Shown in pieces: positions 9,186-17,558 of a DNA stretch of 64,000 nucleotides; position 1 is the stretch's first letter; each line of letters begins with the position of its first letter. The position numbers and the translations under genes were made by a program. The DNA comes from JBDTDV01 sp039922875 (lineage in GTDB: Bacteria > Actinomycetota > Actinomycetes > Actinomycetales > Microbacteriaceae): NCBI GenBank assembly GCA_039922875.1, contig JBDTDV010000008.1:62001-126000 (forward strand), written 5' to 3'. A model generated the notes under the pieces. The model made no database searches and was not told the origin of the DNA. It saw only the letters and a program-made list of their open reading frames with translations.

Positions 9186-10469
9186 TTACTTGTTGATGCG
9201 TTTGAAATCGTTCGTAGCATCGTACTGGAAGATGCCGATCGTCGCCTCTGTCGGGTCGCCGGCCTTATCGAATTTGATTCCACCGGACGGGCCGTCGTAG
9301 TCGACCACGCCGCCATCGTTGATGATCTTCGCCGCAGCAGCGAAGGTCGTTGCCTTCTTACCGTTTCCGGAACCGCCGGAGACCTGTTGCAGCTTGGCCG
9401 CGATGTTCTTGCCGACCGTCGACTTGGCCGCCAGCGCCGCCAGCGCGCTCAGCACCACCGCGTCGTAGCTCTCCGCCGCGTAGGTGAACTCGGTCAGTTT
9501 CGCCCCGTTGTTCTCTGCAGCCCAGTTGTCCACCAGACGCTTCTGGAAGTCATCCTTCAGCAGCGGCCCAGGGATGGTTCCCTTGGCACCGGTGAGTGTA
9601 CCGGGAGCCAGCTCGGTGCCGTAGTGGCTGGTGTTTCCATCGACCAGGTACAGATGGCTCATGTCGAACCCGGCGTCCTTCAGCGCGGGAATGATCGTCT
9701 TCGACTGGTCGAAGGAGACCACCTGGAGCGCGTCCGGCTTCTGTGCCATGATCGACGCGATCTGAGCGGAGAAGTTAGTGTCGCCGTCGTTGAAGAACTC
9801 GGTGGCCACCACCTTGCCGCCCGCTTCTTCGAACGTCTTCTGTGTCACCTTCTGCAGCCCGGTGCCATAGGCATCGTTGAGCGCCAGGATCCCGAGCGTG
9901 CTCGCCCCGTCCTTGGCGATCAAGTTGCCGAGAACCTCGCCCTGCAGGTTGTCAGACGGTGCGGTACGGAAGTACATCCCGTTGTCCTTGTACGTCGTGA
10001 AGTCCGGTGACGTGTTCGACGGAGAGAACAGGATCGTTCCCGCGCCGATGACCTGGTCGATCACCAGCTTTGACACCCCGGAGGCGGCGGCACCGATGAT
10101 GACGGACACCTTCTGGTTCAACAGCTTGGGAACCGTTGTGGCGTACGCCTTGTTGTCGGGGTCACCGGAGTCACCCAAGGTCAGATCGACCTTGATCCCT
10201 AGCTTGGCGTCGTTGATGTCCTTGACGGCCAGGAGTACGCCGGCCTCCTGTGGTGGGCCGAGGAACGCCAGAGTTCCTGTCTCCGGCGTCAGGGTGCCCA
10301 TCTTCAGCGTGAGGTCCTGGGCAGGACCTGCGGAACCCGTCTTCTCGGCGCCGGAGTTTGCGGCGCAGCCGCTCAGCACCATCGCTGAGACTCCGAGAAT
10401 TGCAATACCGCTGAGGACCGACTTCAAGTGCCGCGACCGGGAGGCCTTAGCCTTCGCGAATACGCTCAT
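9186..10469 (-). CDS. livK: Branched-chain amino acid ABC transporter substrate-binding lipoprotein LivK
   Basis: 427 residues. Periplasmic-binding-protein-like receptor of the Leu/Ile/Val-binding type, expected to sit on the outer face of the membrane. A lipoprotein signal is clear: basic start, hydrophobic stretch, lipobox LSGC near residue 34. The body has the type I receptor fold (GTLTPETGTLAFLGPPQEAGVLLAVKDINDA, IIGAAASGVSKLVIDQV, FSPSNTSPDFT). ATG 10469 is chosen over an upstream start ten residues earlier because AGGAGA lies just before it. It converges on livHMGF, so it is transcribed separately from its own transporter. Confidence 0.93.
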   Translation of the reverse strand: MSVFAKAKASRSRHLKSVLSGIAILGVSAMVLSGCAANSGAEKTGSAGPAQDLTLKMGTLTPETGTLAFLGPPQEAGVLLAVKDINDAKLGIKVDLTLGDSGDPDNKAYATTVPKLLNQKVSVIIGAAASGVSKLVIDQVIGAGTILFSPSNTSPDFTTYKDNGMYFRTAPSDNLQGEVLGNLIAKDGASTLGILALNDAYGTGLQKVTQKTFEEAGGKVVATEFFNDGDTNFSAQIASIMAQKPDALQVVSFDQSKTIIPALKDAGFDMSHLYLVDGNTSHYGTELAPGTLTGAKGTIPGPLLKDDFQKRLVDNWAAENNGAKLTEFTYAAESYDAVVLSALAALAAKSTVGKNIAAKLQQVSGGSGNGKKATTFAAAAKIINDGGVVDYDGPSGGIKFDKAGDPTEATIGIFQYDATNDFKRINK

Positions 10470-10497
10470 GTTTCTCCTTAGATGATTTAAACGCAGC

Positions 10498-10518
10498 AAA
10501 TCCGGTTGTGCCGGATTT
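10498..10518. promoter_or_regulatory. Inverted repeat in the livK leader
   Basis: Perfect 8-base arms AAATCCGG (10498-10505) and CCGGATTT (10511-10518) with a 5-base spacer, 28 bases before the livK start. It could be an operator or a leader hairpin. It shares no sequence with the palindrome before livH. Confidence 0.45.
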
Positions 10519-10598
10519 AGTGCTTTTCGACAAACTATTGCCTAAATTGTGTTGGCACGAGTAAAACTCTCTTTCACCGCGGGAATGCAGTGAAATCG

Positions 10599-12026
10599 TT
10601 ACCCTAAGCCTACCGGGGGAACCAGAACGGTCGTTGGCGTGCGGATCCACCAGAGTCTGCGTTCCCGCAGCTCGTGCCGGGTGGCGAACCGGTAGTGGAA
10701 CAGCCGAGCCCGGACCCACCGCGGTGGACGACCGTGGAATGGGTCGATCCGTAAGAGGCGCAGGGTCGCAGGGTCGGCTTCCAGCAGCCGGATAAGGAAG
10801 ACCTGAAACCAGCGCGAATCCGGGCTGCCCAACGCCAGAAACCACATCAGCCAATCCAAGCGCAGGTGGTACGGGGCGAATTGGCGTGATCGTCTGGCCG
10901 GATCGCCCGGCTTGCCCTTGAACTCGTACGCCAGCCAAGCCGCGTCCTCGTCGGGCTGGGCAGCATCCGTGCCCTCAATGATGACCTCGTACCGAGTCTT
11001 GGTGACCGAGCCGAACGCGCCGTAGGCATTGCACAGGTGCCAACGGTTGAAACTCGCGTTCATCAGCTGATGCTGGGAGAGCAGATTGCGCGCGGGCCAG
11101 TAGCTGAGCACCAGGTAAAATGCGGTGACCGCCAGCACCAGAACCAGGAACCAGATCGGCATCGTGTCAGGGGTATTCCAGGTGGCGGGGATCACGGAAA
11201 CCGCCAGGTGCGCCACCGGATCGGACACGGCCGAGAAAGCCAAGACCATGGTGAGCACGTTCAGCCACGCGAAATTGCCGGTGAAGACCAGCCACGCCTG
11301 AGTGACCAGCACGATCGCGGCGGCGATGGCTGCGATTGGTTGCGGAGCGAACAAGAAGAACGGCACGATCAGCTGAGCGAAGTGATTACCGAGCACCTCC
11401 AACCGGTGTATCGGTCGTGGCAAGCGGTACGCGAACCGGCTCGCTCGGTTCGGCATCGGCTGAGTCTCATGGTGGTAATACAAAGCGGTCAGGTCACGCC
11501 AGGACCGGTCGCCGCGCATCTTGATCATTCCGGCACCGAATTCCAACCGGAACACCAGCCAGCGGAACAGCCAGATCACCAGCGCAGGGGCGGCGGTCTG
11601 ATTCGAGCCGAGGAAGGCCGCCAGGAAGCCGGCCTCTACGAGTAGGCTCTCCCAGCCAAAGCCGTAGAAGGTCTGACCTACGTTGACGATGGACAGATAA
11701 CCGAACCAGATCAGGCCGAAGGCGATCAGCGGTACCCAGGGCGGGCCCAACTGCGGCAGACCGAGTACGAGTACCCCTGAGATCGCCGCGCCGACGATAG
11801 CGACCAGCATCAGCAGTCGGTCGGAATACCACCGCCGAAACAGGGTCGGTCCGGCCAGGCGGCCCGCGCGGGCCAGAAAATCGGGGACCGGCAGTAATCC
11901 GTTCTCGCCAAGCAGCGGCCGGAACTGGGCGCAGGTTGACAGGAAGGCGATCAGGTAGACGGCAGCGATTCCGCGCTGCAAAACCTGACGGGCCAGTTCG
12001 TATTCGACCGCGTTGGACCAATCCAT
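10599..12026 (-). CDS. Lipase maturation factor family membrane protein
   Basis: 475 residues with many hydrophobic segments and a C-terminal soluble part, matching the LMF1-like family. In animals LMF1 helps lipases fold in the ER; the bacterial role is not established. Family-like stretches include QVLQRGIAAVYLIAFLS near the start, WLVFRLEFGAGMIKMRGD with TALYYHHETQPMPN, and near the C-terminus NRWHLCNAYGAFGSVTKTR followed by PYHLRLDWLMWF. It stands alone on the - strand between livK and the mycothiol-type enzyme. Confidence 0.85.
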   Translation of the reverse strand: MDWSNAVEYELARQVLQRGIAAVYLIAFLSTCAQFRPLLGENGLLPVPDFLARAGRLAGPTLFRRWYSDRLLMLVAIVGAAISGVLVLGLPQLGPPWVPLIAFGLIWFGYLSIVNVGQTFYGFGWESLLVEAGFLAAFLGSNQTAAPALVIWLFRWLVFRLEFGAGMIKMRGDRSWRDLTALYYHHETQPMPNRASRFAYRLPRPIHRLEVLGNHFAQLIVPFFLFAPQPIAAIAAAIVLVTQAWLVFTGNFAWLNVLTMVLAFSAVSDPVAHLAVSVIPATWNTPDTMPIWFLVLVLAVTAFYLVLSYWPARNLLSQHQLMNASFNRWHLCNAYGAFGSVTKTRYEVIIEGTDAAQPDEDAAWLAYEFKGKPGDPARRSRQFAPYHLRLDWLMWFLALGSPDSRWFQVFLIRLLEADPATLRLLRIDPFHGRPPRWVRARLFHYRFATRHELRERRLWWIRTPTTVLVPPVGLG

Positions 12027-12121
12027 GGCATACCCACGCTAACCCCGCGGCTGGATGCTCGGGAGGGGCCTGCCCGTTACGTGAGGAAATCGCGCCGTGG
12101 CTCTTTACCCGAGACCTGGGC

Positions 12122-12727
12122 TTATCGGCGGATGTTCGGATTCCGTTCATCGCGACCGGTCAAGGCGAGCAGCCGGGTCTGCAACCGTGCATCGTCAGCG
12201 ATCGGAATCGGAGAGCGAAACAGGCCGCTGGCCTCCAGGGTGTCCTTTTGAGGCGCGAAGATCGACCAAGCGGCTTCGACGAGTTCCTGATCCAGCGTCT
12301 GGCCGGCGTGGACCGCGCTAGCCAGGTCCCAGGTATGGATGACGACGTCCGATACCTGCTCGCGCAGGAAATGGTCAGCCGTCACCGTCTCGCGCGAGAG
12401 CCGCACCGTCGAGGTGAGGTCAACCGTTTCCCAGGCCTCGATCGCCGCCGTCGAGTACCTGTTCCATTCCGCAGGGAGATCTTCGGCCAGCGGTAGCAAA
12501 CGGGAGCGGGCTTCCCGCACGGTCCGACCGGACAGCAGCAACGGAGCCCACTGCTGTTCTTGGATCACATGCGAGGCGAGCTGCTTGATGTCCCATTCGG
12601 TGTCCGGGGTCGGCGCCGCCCAGTCTGCCACCCTGGCCAGCCGGCGCCCGAATTCCCGATGCGCCAGCTTCTGAATGGCTCGCCAGTCGTATTTGCCCGG
12701 CCTGTCTCTTTCAGACTCAGCTGTCAC
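12122..12727 (-). CDS. Mycothiol-dependent (maleylpyruvate isomerase/DinB-fold) enzyme family protein
   Basis: About 201 residues, four-helix-bundle DinB/MDMPI family found widely in mycothiol-making actinobacteria. Candidate metal-ligand histidines occur in LASHVIQEQQW and DVVIHTWDLASAVHAG. The substrate is unknown; the family often carries out thiol-dependent isomerisation or transfer. I choose GTG 12727 because an AGGAG sits six bases before it; a TTG at 12751 would add eight residues. It is divergent from dinB, whose protein product is unrelated to the DinB fold despite the name. Confidence 0.75.
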   Translation of the reverse strand: MTAESERDRPGKYDWRAIQKLAHREFGRRLARVADWAAPTPDTEWDIKQLASHVIQEQQWAPLLLSGRTVREARSRLLPLAEDLPAEWNRYSTAAIEAWETVDLTSTVRLSRETVTADHFLREQVSDVVIHTWDLASAVHAGQTLDQELVEAAWSIFAPQKDTLEASGLFRSPIPIADDARLQTRLLALTGRDERNPNIRR

Positions 12728-12814
12728 GGCCGCTCCTGTCTCACGGTACAAAGACCAACGCTACTCCGGCAGGGAAGCCGGCGGATGTCGCCGGTTCATG
12801 ACAGGCTGTTCATT

Positions 12815-14089
12815 ATGGGCAGGCAGGATGGCGGCACCCGCCAGGTGTCGCAGTCGAGCGTGGACAGCAGTTCCGCGACGATCCTGCACATCGATATGGA
12901 CGCGTTTTTCGCGGCCGTCGAGCTGCTCGATCATCCTGAGCTGCGCGGCAGGCCGGCGATCGTCGGCCGGGCGACCGGGCGCTCGGTGGTGACCAGCGCC
13001 ACCTACGAGGCGCGGAAGTTCGGCATCCGCTCTGCCATGCCTGTGGTCCAGGCCGTTCGGCTGTGCCCAACCGTGATCATCCTCGAGCCGCACTTCGAAC
13101 GTTATCGGTCTTACTCGGCCCAGGTACTGGAGATTTTTCAGCGGGTGACTCCGTTAGTCGAACCGCTGAGCATCGACGAGGCCTTTCTCGACGTGCGTGG
13201 AGCGACCCGCCTGCTGGGTTCTCCGGCGGCGATCGGTGAGATGATCCGGCACCGGGTGCGCGTGGAAACTGGGCTGGTGTGTTCGGTGGGAGCGGCAGCG
13301 ACCAAGTTCGTGGCGAAGCTTGCCTCGGGCCGGGCGAAACCCGATGGCATGCTGGTGATCCCCGCCGCCGAGACCCTGGATTTCTTGCGGCCGCTACCGG
13401 TCGGCACCCTTTGGGGCGTAGGCGCCAGCACCCAGGAAGCACTGGCCAGGATCGGGCTGCGCTCGGTGGCCGACCTGGCCGATACCCCCCTTGCGGTGCT
13501 GCAGCGCAGCCTGGGGGAGGCCGCTGGCCAGAAACTGCATGATCTGGCCAACGGCATCGACCCGCGAGCGGTGTCCACCCGCGGCCGGGAAAAAAGTGTC
13601 GGGCACGAGGTCACCTTCGAACACGATGTGACGGACGATGCCACGCTGCGGCGTGAGCTGTTGCGGCTGGCAGATCAGACCGGTGCCCGGCTGCGGCGTC
13701 GGAAGCTGGTCGGCCGGAGCGTCTCGTTGAAGCTCCGCTACGCCGATTTCCGCACCATCACCCGCTCGCGCACCCTGACCGAACCGACCAATGTCGGACA
13801 CCGCATCTTTGAGGAAGTGCTCGCCGCCTTTCGTACCGTGGCCTCGGATCGGCAGCGGGTTCGGTTGATCGGCGTCCGGATGGAGCAACTCGAGACCACC
13901 GGCGGTGGGCCGGTGGGCTTATGGGACCCGGACGAGGACTGGCGCGAGGCTGAACGTGCCGTCGACGAGGCCAGCGCTCGGTTCGGCGCCGGAATCATCG
14001 GTCCGGCATCGTTGCTCAGCCGAAAGCTTCCGGTGGTCGGCGACACCTCATCGGCCGCAGACCTGTTCACCGATCGCGGTGCCGAGTAG
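12815..14089 (+). CDS. dinB: DNA polymerase IV (Y-family)
   Basis: 424 residues from ATG 12815. Error-prone translesion polymerase. The catalytic carboxylates are present: HIDMDAFFAAVE near the N-terminus and SIDEAFLDV with two adjacent acidic residues. CSVGAAATKFVAKLASGRAKPDG is the classic DinB palm signature; little-finger residues follow (KSVGHEVTFEHDV). No clean QLxLF clamp motif is seen at the C-terminus. An in-frame ATG at 12785 is a possible alternative start; longer starts would run into the divergent gene. Confidence 0.93.
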   Translation: MGRQDGGTRQVSQSSVDSSSATILHIDMDAFFAAVELLDHPELRGRPAIVGRATGRSVVTSATYEARKFGIRSAMPVVQAVRLCPTVIILEPHFERYRSYSAQVLEIFQRVTPLVEPLSIDEAFLDVRGATRLLGSPAAIGEMIRHRVRVETGLVCSVGAAATKFVAKLASGRAKPDGMLVIPAAETLDFLRPLPVGTLWGVGASTQEALARIGLRSVADLADTPLAVLQRSLGEAAGQKLHDLANGIDPRAVSTRGREKSVGHEVTFEHDVTDDATLRRELLRLADQTGARLRRRKLVGRSVSLKLRYADFRTITRSRTLTEPTNVGHRIFEEVLAAFRTVASDRQRVRLIGVRMEQLETTGGGPVGLWDPDEDWREAERAVDEASARFGAGIIGPASLLSRKLPVVGDTSSAADLFTDRGAE

Positions 14090-14098
14090 CGTTGCAGC

Positions 14099-14422
14099 AT
14101 GACGAATCTCGCTGTACGGATGGCAGAAGCCGTGAAGACTGTTGGAGCCAGGTCGGTTTATGGCGAGCCGCTGGAACTTGACGGCATCACCCTGGTTCCG
14201 GTGGCATTGACCCAGTACGGTTTTGGCGGCGGCGGTGGCGACGACTCCGGTGACGGTGGCGGCGGTGGTGGAGGGTGCAGCGTGCCGATCGGAGCCTACG
14301 TCCGGGATAGAAACGGATTGCGTTTCGAGCCGAACCCGATTGCGCTGCTGGCTGTAGCGATCCCATTTCTCTGGGTGGCTGGACGGGCGGGCGCACGACT
14401 TATCAGAGCGCTCAAACGCTGA
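14099..14422 (+). CDS. GerW/YtfJ-like small protein with Gly-rich loop and C-terminal membrane helix
   Basis: 107 residues. The core SVYGEPLELDGITLVPVALTQYGFGGGGG matches the GerW (YtfJ) family pattern (GEPI...VIPVS...FGFGGGG). The family was named in Bacillus spores but is widespread in non-sporulating actinobacteria, where its function is unknown. A Gly/Asp-rich loop containing a Cys follows, then a hydrophobic helix (about 79-97) and a basic end, suggesting membrane anchoring. Starts 9 bases after dinB and ends 17 bases before the riboswitch. Confidence 0.7.
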   Translation: MTNLAVRMAEAVKTVGARSVYGEPLELDGITLVPVALTQYGFGGGGGDDSGDGGGGGGGCSVPIGAYVRDRNGLRFEPNPIALLAVAIPFLWVAGRAGARLIRALKR

Positions 14423-14428
14423 GCGGGT

Positions 14429-14434
14429 TATACT
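14429..14434 (+). promoter_or_regulatory. Candidate -10 box for the thiamine transporter operon
   Basis: TATACT, 6 bases from the start of the conserved riboswitch sequence, just after the GerW-like gene. No clear -35 is seen. Confidence 0.4.
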
Positions 14435-14439
14435 GCTGG

Positions 14440-14536
14440 AAAACACGGGAGTCCGGTGAGCCGGGCTGAGAGGAAGATTCTCAAATCTTCGACCGTCTAA
14501 CCTGATCTGGATCATGCCAGCGCAGGGAGCTGACAT
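14440..14536 (+). ncRNA. TPP riboswitch (thi box)
   Basis: The thi-box hallmarks are present: ACACGGGAG at the 5' side, CTGAGA at 14466-14471, and AACCTGATCTGGATCATGCC running into CAGCGCAGGGA (14499-14528). The element precedes a YkoEDC thiamine-type transporter, as expected. It binds thiamine pyrophosphate and should reduce expression when TPP is plentiful. Confidence 0.95.
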
Positions 14537-14570
14537 TCTCGCCGGCTGCGGCAAACGCCGCAACCGAACC

Positions 14571-14598
14571 CGTGCCCTCGGTCAAACGAAAGGGCACG
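14571..14598 (+). promoter_or_regulatory. SD-sequestering hairpin, likely riboswitch expression platform
   Basis: Arms CGTGCCCT (14571-14578) and AGGGCACG (14591-14598), 12-base loop. The right arm includes most of AAAGGG, the only SD-like sequence before the ykoE GTG at 14603. Folding would hide the SD, so control is probably translational. A smaller hairpin (14547-14562) lies between aptamer and platform, and no T-rich terminator is present. Confidence 0.65.
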
Positions 14599-14602
14599 AT
14601 TC

Positions 14603-15229
14603 GTGCATACGACATCAGCAGTAACCGGAACAACGAAACGATCGACGCGGCGGCCGAATCTGCGCTGGCGGGTAGTGGACATCGTGGTGGCAAGCGTCCT
14701 TGGCGTCGCCAGCGGGGTGATCTTCTGGGCGTGGGGGCTGGCCTGGGGGCCCCTCGGCGCGCTCCTGGCGTTCACCCCAGGGCTGGACGGTTTGCTCGCC
14801 GGAGGATGGCTGTTCGCCGGTGTGCTCGGCGCGCTGGTGGTGCGTAAGCCCGGTGCTGCCCTGTTCACCGAACTCCTCGCGGCCATGGTTGAATCGTTGA
14901 TCGGAAACCAGTGGGGTTTCTCCAGCCTGATCTGGGGGACCGTCCAAGGCCTCGGCGTGGAAATCGTGTTCGCCATCTTCCTCTACTCGAGTTGGCGCTT
15001 GGGGGTCGTGCTGTTGTCCGGAGCAGCCGCTGGACTGGCCGTGGGACTGCTGGACACCGGGTTCTCCAGCGTCGCCGCGCTGGCATTCGAGTACAAGGTG
15101 GTTTATGTGATCTCCACCATCGTCTCGGGCGTGCTGCTGGCGGGGTTGCTTTCCTGGCTGGCGGTCAAGGGGCTGGCCAGAACCGGGGCGTTGTCGCGGT
15201 TCGCCGCCGGACGCGGCACCGTCGCCTAA
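14603..15229 (+). CDS. ykoE: ECF thiamine/HMP transporter S component YkoE
   Basis: 208 residues, about five to six membrane helices. Typical YkoE stretches: VVASVLGVASGVIFWAWGLAW, PGLDGLLAGGWLFAGVLGALVVRKPGAALFTELLAAMVE and GNQWGFSSLIWGTVQGLGVEIVFA. It binds the vitamin or its pyrimidine part in the membrane. GTG 14603 lies 4 bases after the hairpin of the riboswitch platform. First gene of ykoEDC; the next gene starts 2 bases after the stop. Confidence 0.93.
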   Translation: MHTTSAVTGTTKRSTRRPNLRWRVVDIVVASVLGVASGVIFWAWGLAWGPLGALLAFTPGLDGLLAGGWLFAGVLGALVVRKPGAALFTELLAAMVESLIGNQWGFSSLIWGTVQGLGVEIVFAIFLYSSWRLGVVLLSGAAAGLAVGLLDTGFSSVAALAFEYKVVYVISTIVSGVLLAGLLSWLAVKGLARTGALSRFAAGRGTVA

Positions 15230-15231
15230 CG

Positions 15232-16758
15232 ATGTCGCGATCACCAGATCCGGTATCGGCTCAGGCCGGCGGCGCTCGGGTGCGGGCCCGCGGCTGGGGC
15301 TGGCGGCACGGCGGCCGGTCGCGGATGGCCGTATCGGACCTCGACCTCGATATCGAGCCGGGGGAGCGCGTGCTCCTACTCGGTGCGAGCGGTGCCGGCA
15401 AGAGTACCCTCGTCCATGCTCTTGCGGGGGTGCTCGGCGGCGACCAGGAGGACGGCGACGCTCAGGGCGAACTGCTGATCGATGGTCGAAGGCCGGGAGA
15501 GTCACGTGGCCGCGTCGGCCTGGTGCTCCAGGACCCCGACTCCCAGGTGGTCCTGGCCCGGGTCGGTGACGACGTCGCGTTCGGATGCGAGAATTTGGGC
15601 GTCCGCCAAGAAGAGATCTGGCATCGGGTTTCCGAATCCCTTCAGGCGGTAGGCCTGGGGCTGCCGCTGGACACGGCCAGTTCCACGCTCTCCGGCGGGC
15701 AGAAACAGCGCCTGGCGCTAGCCGGGATGCTCGCGATGAAACCCGGACTGATGCTTCTGGACGAGCCGACGGCCAACCTCGATCCGGATGGTGTGATCGA
15801 GGTACGCGATGCGGTCGAGCGCTCGCTGCGCGGTACCGACGTGACCATGATCGTCATCGAGCATCGCGTGGCCGTGTGGCGGGACGTCGTGAACCGGGTC
15901 ATCGTGCTCAACCCGCGTGGCGGCATCCTGGCCGATGGCTCGGCGGAGGACGTCCTTGGCCGAGAGGGCGAGCGGCTGGCCGCCCAGGGGGTCTGGATCC
16001 CCGAGTTCCCGCCGGCTCGGCCGGTACGACAGCGGATGTCGACAGAGATTGCACAGCCGCTGATGGCTGCGGCCGGGCTGCGGGTCGGCCGCATCCCGTT
16101 CGCCGCGCGCCGCCCGGTGGTTGTGGCTGGCGGCATCGATCTCGATATTCGGGCGGGTTCCTCAACCATGGTCACCGGAGCGAATGGCACCGGCAAATCG
16201 ACGCTCGCACTGACCATGGCGGGATTGCTGCCGGTCGCCGGCGGAGAGCTGACCGCCCTGCCGGCGCTGGCCCGTGGTGCCGGCAAGCGACCACACCGAT
16301 GGAAGTCGAGGCAATTGCTGACCCGGATCGGGACCGTCTTCCAGGATCCAGAGCATCAATTCTTGCGCGCGACGGTGCGCGATGAGCTGTCGGTCGGGCC
16401 GCATGCTGCCGGACTCGGTCGGGAGCAGACCGTCGCCATCGTGGACGAACTGCTCGTAAGACTGCATCTGGACGACCTTGCATCCGCGAATCCGTTTACG
16501 TTGTCCGGCGGCGAGAAGCGTCGTTTGTCTGTAGCGACGGTGTTGGCCACCCGGCCAAGTCTTCTGGTGCTGGACGAGCCGACATTCGGGCAGGATTCGC
16601 GCACCTGGCAGGAGCTCCTCGCACTGCTGGCCGAGCAACTCGACCGTGGCACCGCCGTCGCCGCGGTGACGCACGATCGAGAGCTGGTCGATGCTCTGGC
16701 CGATCATGAACTGCACCTCAGTCCGCTGCCCGGTGCCGCTGTGCCGGTGATCCGATGA
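15232..16758 (+). CDS. ykoD: ECF transporter double ATPase YkoD
   Basis: 508 residues holding two fused ABC ATPase domains, the energy unit of the YkoEDC importer. Domain 1: Walker A GASGAGKST (about 52-60), VGLVLQDPDSQVVLARVGDDVAFG, signature LSGGQKQRLALAG, Walker B LMLLDEPTANLDP. Domain 2: Walker A GANGTGKST, IGTVFQDPEHQFLRATVRDEL, LSGGEKRRLSVATVL, LLVLDEPTFGQD. ATG 15232 follows the ykoE stop directly. The stop overlaps ykoC (ATGA). Confidence 0.95.
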   Translation: MSRSPDPVSAQAGGARVRARGWGWRHGGRSRMAVSDLDLDIEPGERVLLLGASGAGKSTLVHALAGVLGGDQEDGDAQGELLIDGRRPGESRGRVGLVLQDPDSQVVLARVGDDVAFGCENLGVRQEEIWHRVSESLQAVGLGLPLDTASSTLSGGQKQRLALAGMLAMKPGLMLLDEPTANLDPDGVIEVRDAVERSLRGTDVTMIVIEHRVAVWRDVVNRVIVLNPRGGILADGSAEDVLGREGERLAAQGVWIPEFPPARPVRQRMSTEIAQPLMAAAGLRVGRIPFAARRPVVVAGGIDLDIRAGSSTMVTGANGTGKSTLALTMAGLLPVAGGELTALPALARGAGKRPHRWKSRQLLTRIGTVFQDPEHQFLRATVRDELSVGPHAAGLGREQTVAIVDELLVRLHLDDLASANPFTLSGGEKRRLSVATVLATRPSLLVLDEPTFGQDSRTWQELLALLAEQLDRGTAVAAVTHDRELVDALADHELHLSPLPGAAVPVIR

Positions 16759-17558
16759 GCGTCCTCAGCACCGGCATTCGGATGACCACGCCCGCAACGA
16801 TAGCGCGAGTGAATCCGGTGGCGAAACTTGCCGTCGCATTGACGCTGAGTATCGCCCTGCTGCTTTCCATCGACTGGGTTTCGGCGACCGTCGCGTTGGC
16901 CTGCGAAGCGGTGCTGCTGCCATTCTGCGGGCTGAATCTGCGCCAGTTCCTCCTTCGCACCACACCGGTCTGGATCGCAGCGCCGTTCGCCGGGGTGACC
17001 ACCGTGCTCTACGGTCAGGATTCTGGGATGGTGCTGTGGCAGTGGGGCTTCCTCAGCGTCACCGATGGATCGCTGAGTCTGGGCGTAGCCATCGCCCTAC
17101 GGGTGCTGGCCATCGGCTTACCCGGGGTCGTCTTGTTCGCCAGTACCGATCCGACCGACCTCGCTGACGGCTTGGCGCAAATCCTGCACCTGCCTGCACG
17201 GTTCGTGCTCGGCGGCCTGGCCGGACTGCGGCTGGTCGGGCTCTTCCTGGAGGACTGGCGGGCCCTGGGTATGGCCAGGCGCGCCAGAGGCGTCGGCGAC
17301 GGGCGGGGCATCCTCGGCGGCGTCACTCGCACTCTGTCTCAGGCCTTCGCGCTCCTGGTGCTGTCGGTGCGTCGGGGCAGTAAGCTCGCCACCGCGATGG
17401 AGGCGAAGGGGTTCGGATCCACCATCACGCGCACCTGGGCGCGACCGTCTCGGCTGCACCCCCGAGACGGCGTCGTGCTCGGTATCGGCGTGCTCATTGC
17501 TGCCGCGGCAATCACCATGGCCATCGCTGCGGGAACCTGGCATTTTGTCCTCTCCTGA
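16755..17558 (+). CDS. ykoC: ECF transporter T component YkoC
   Basis: 267 residues with about five to six membrane helices. EcfT-type subunits couple the ATPases to the S component through two Ala-Arg-Gly motifs; here they read MARRARGVGDG and AMEAKGFGST, the second with Lys in place of Arg. The start overlaps ykoD by four bases. A TTG start for the next gene lies inside its 3' end. Confidence 0.92.
   Translation: MSVLSTGIRMTTPATIARVNPVAKLAVALTLSIALLLSIDWVSATVALACEAVLLPFCGLNLRQFLLRTTPVWIAAPFAGVTTVLYGQDSGMVLWQWGFLSVTDGSLSLGVAIALRVLAIGLPGVVLFASTDPTDLADGLAQILHLPARFVLGGLAGLRLVGLFLEDWRALGMARRARGVGDGRGILGGVTRTLSQAFALLVLSVRRGSKLATAMEAKGFGSTITRTWARPSRLHPRDGVVLGIGVLIAAAAITMAIAAGTWHFVLS

Noticed and set aside
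9153..10010. A 285-codon open frame opposite livK
   Set aside because: It begins inside the bidirectional terminator and mirrors a clear lipoprotein gene.
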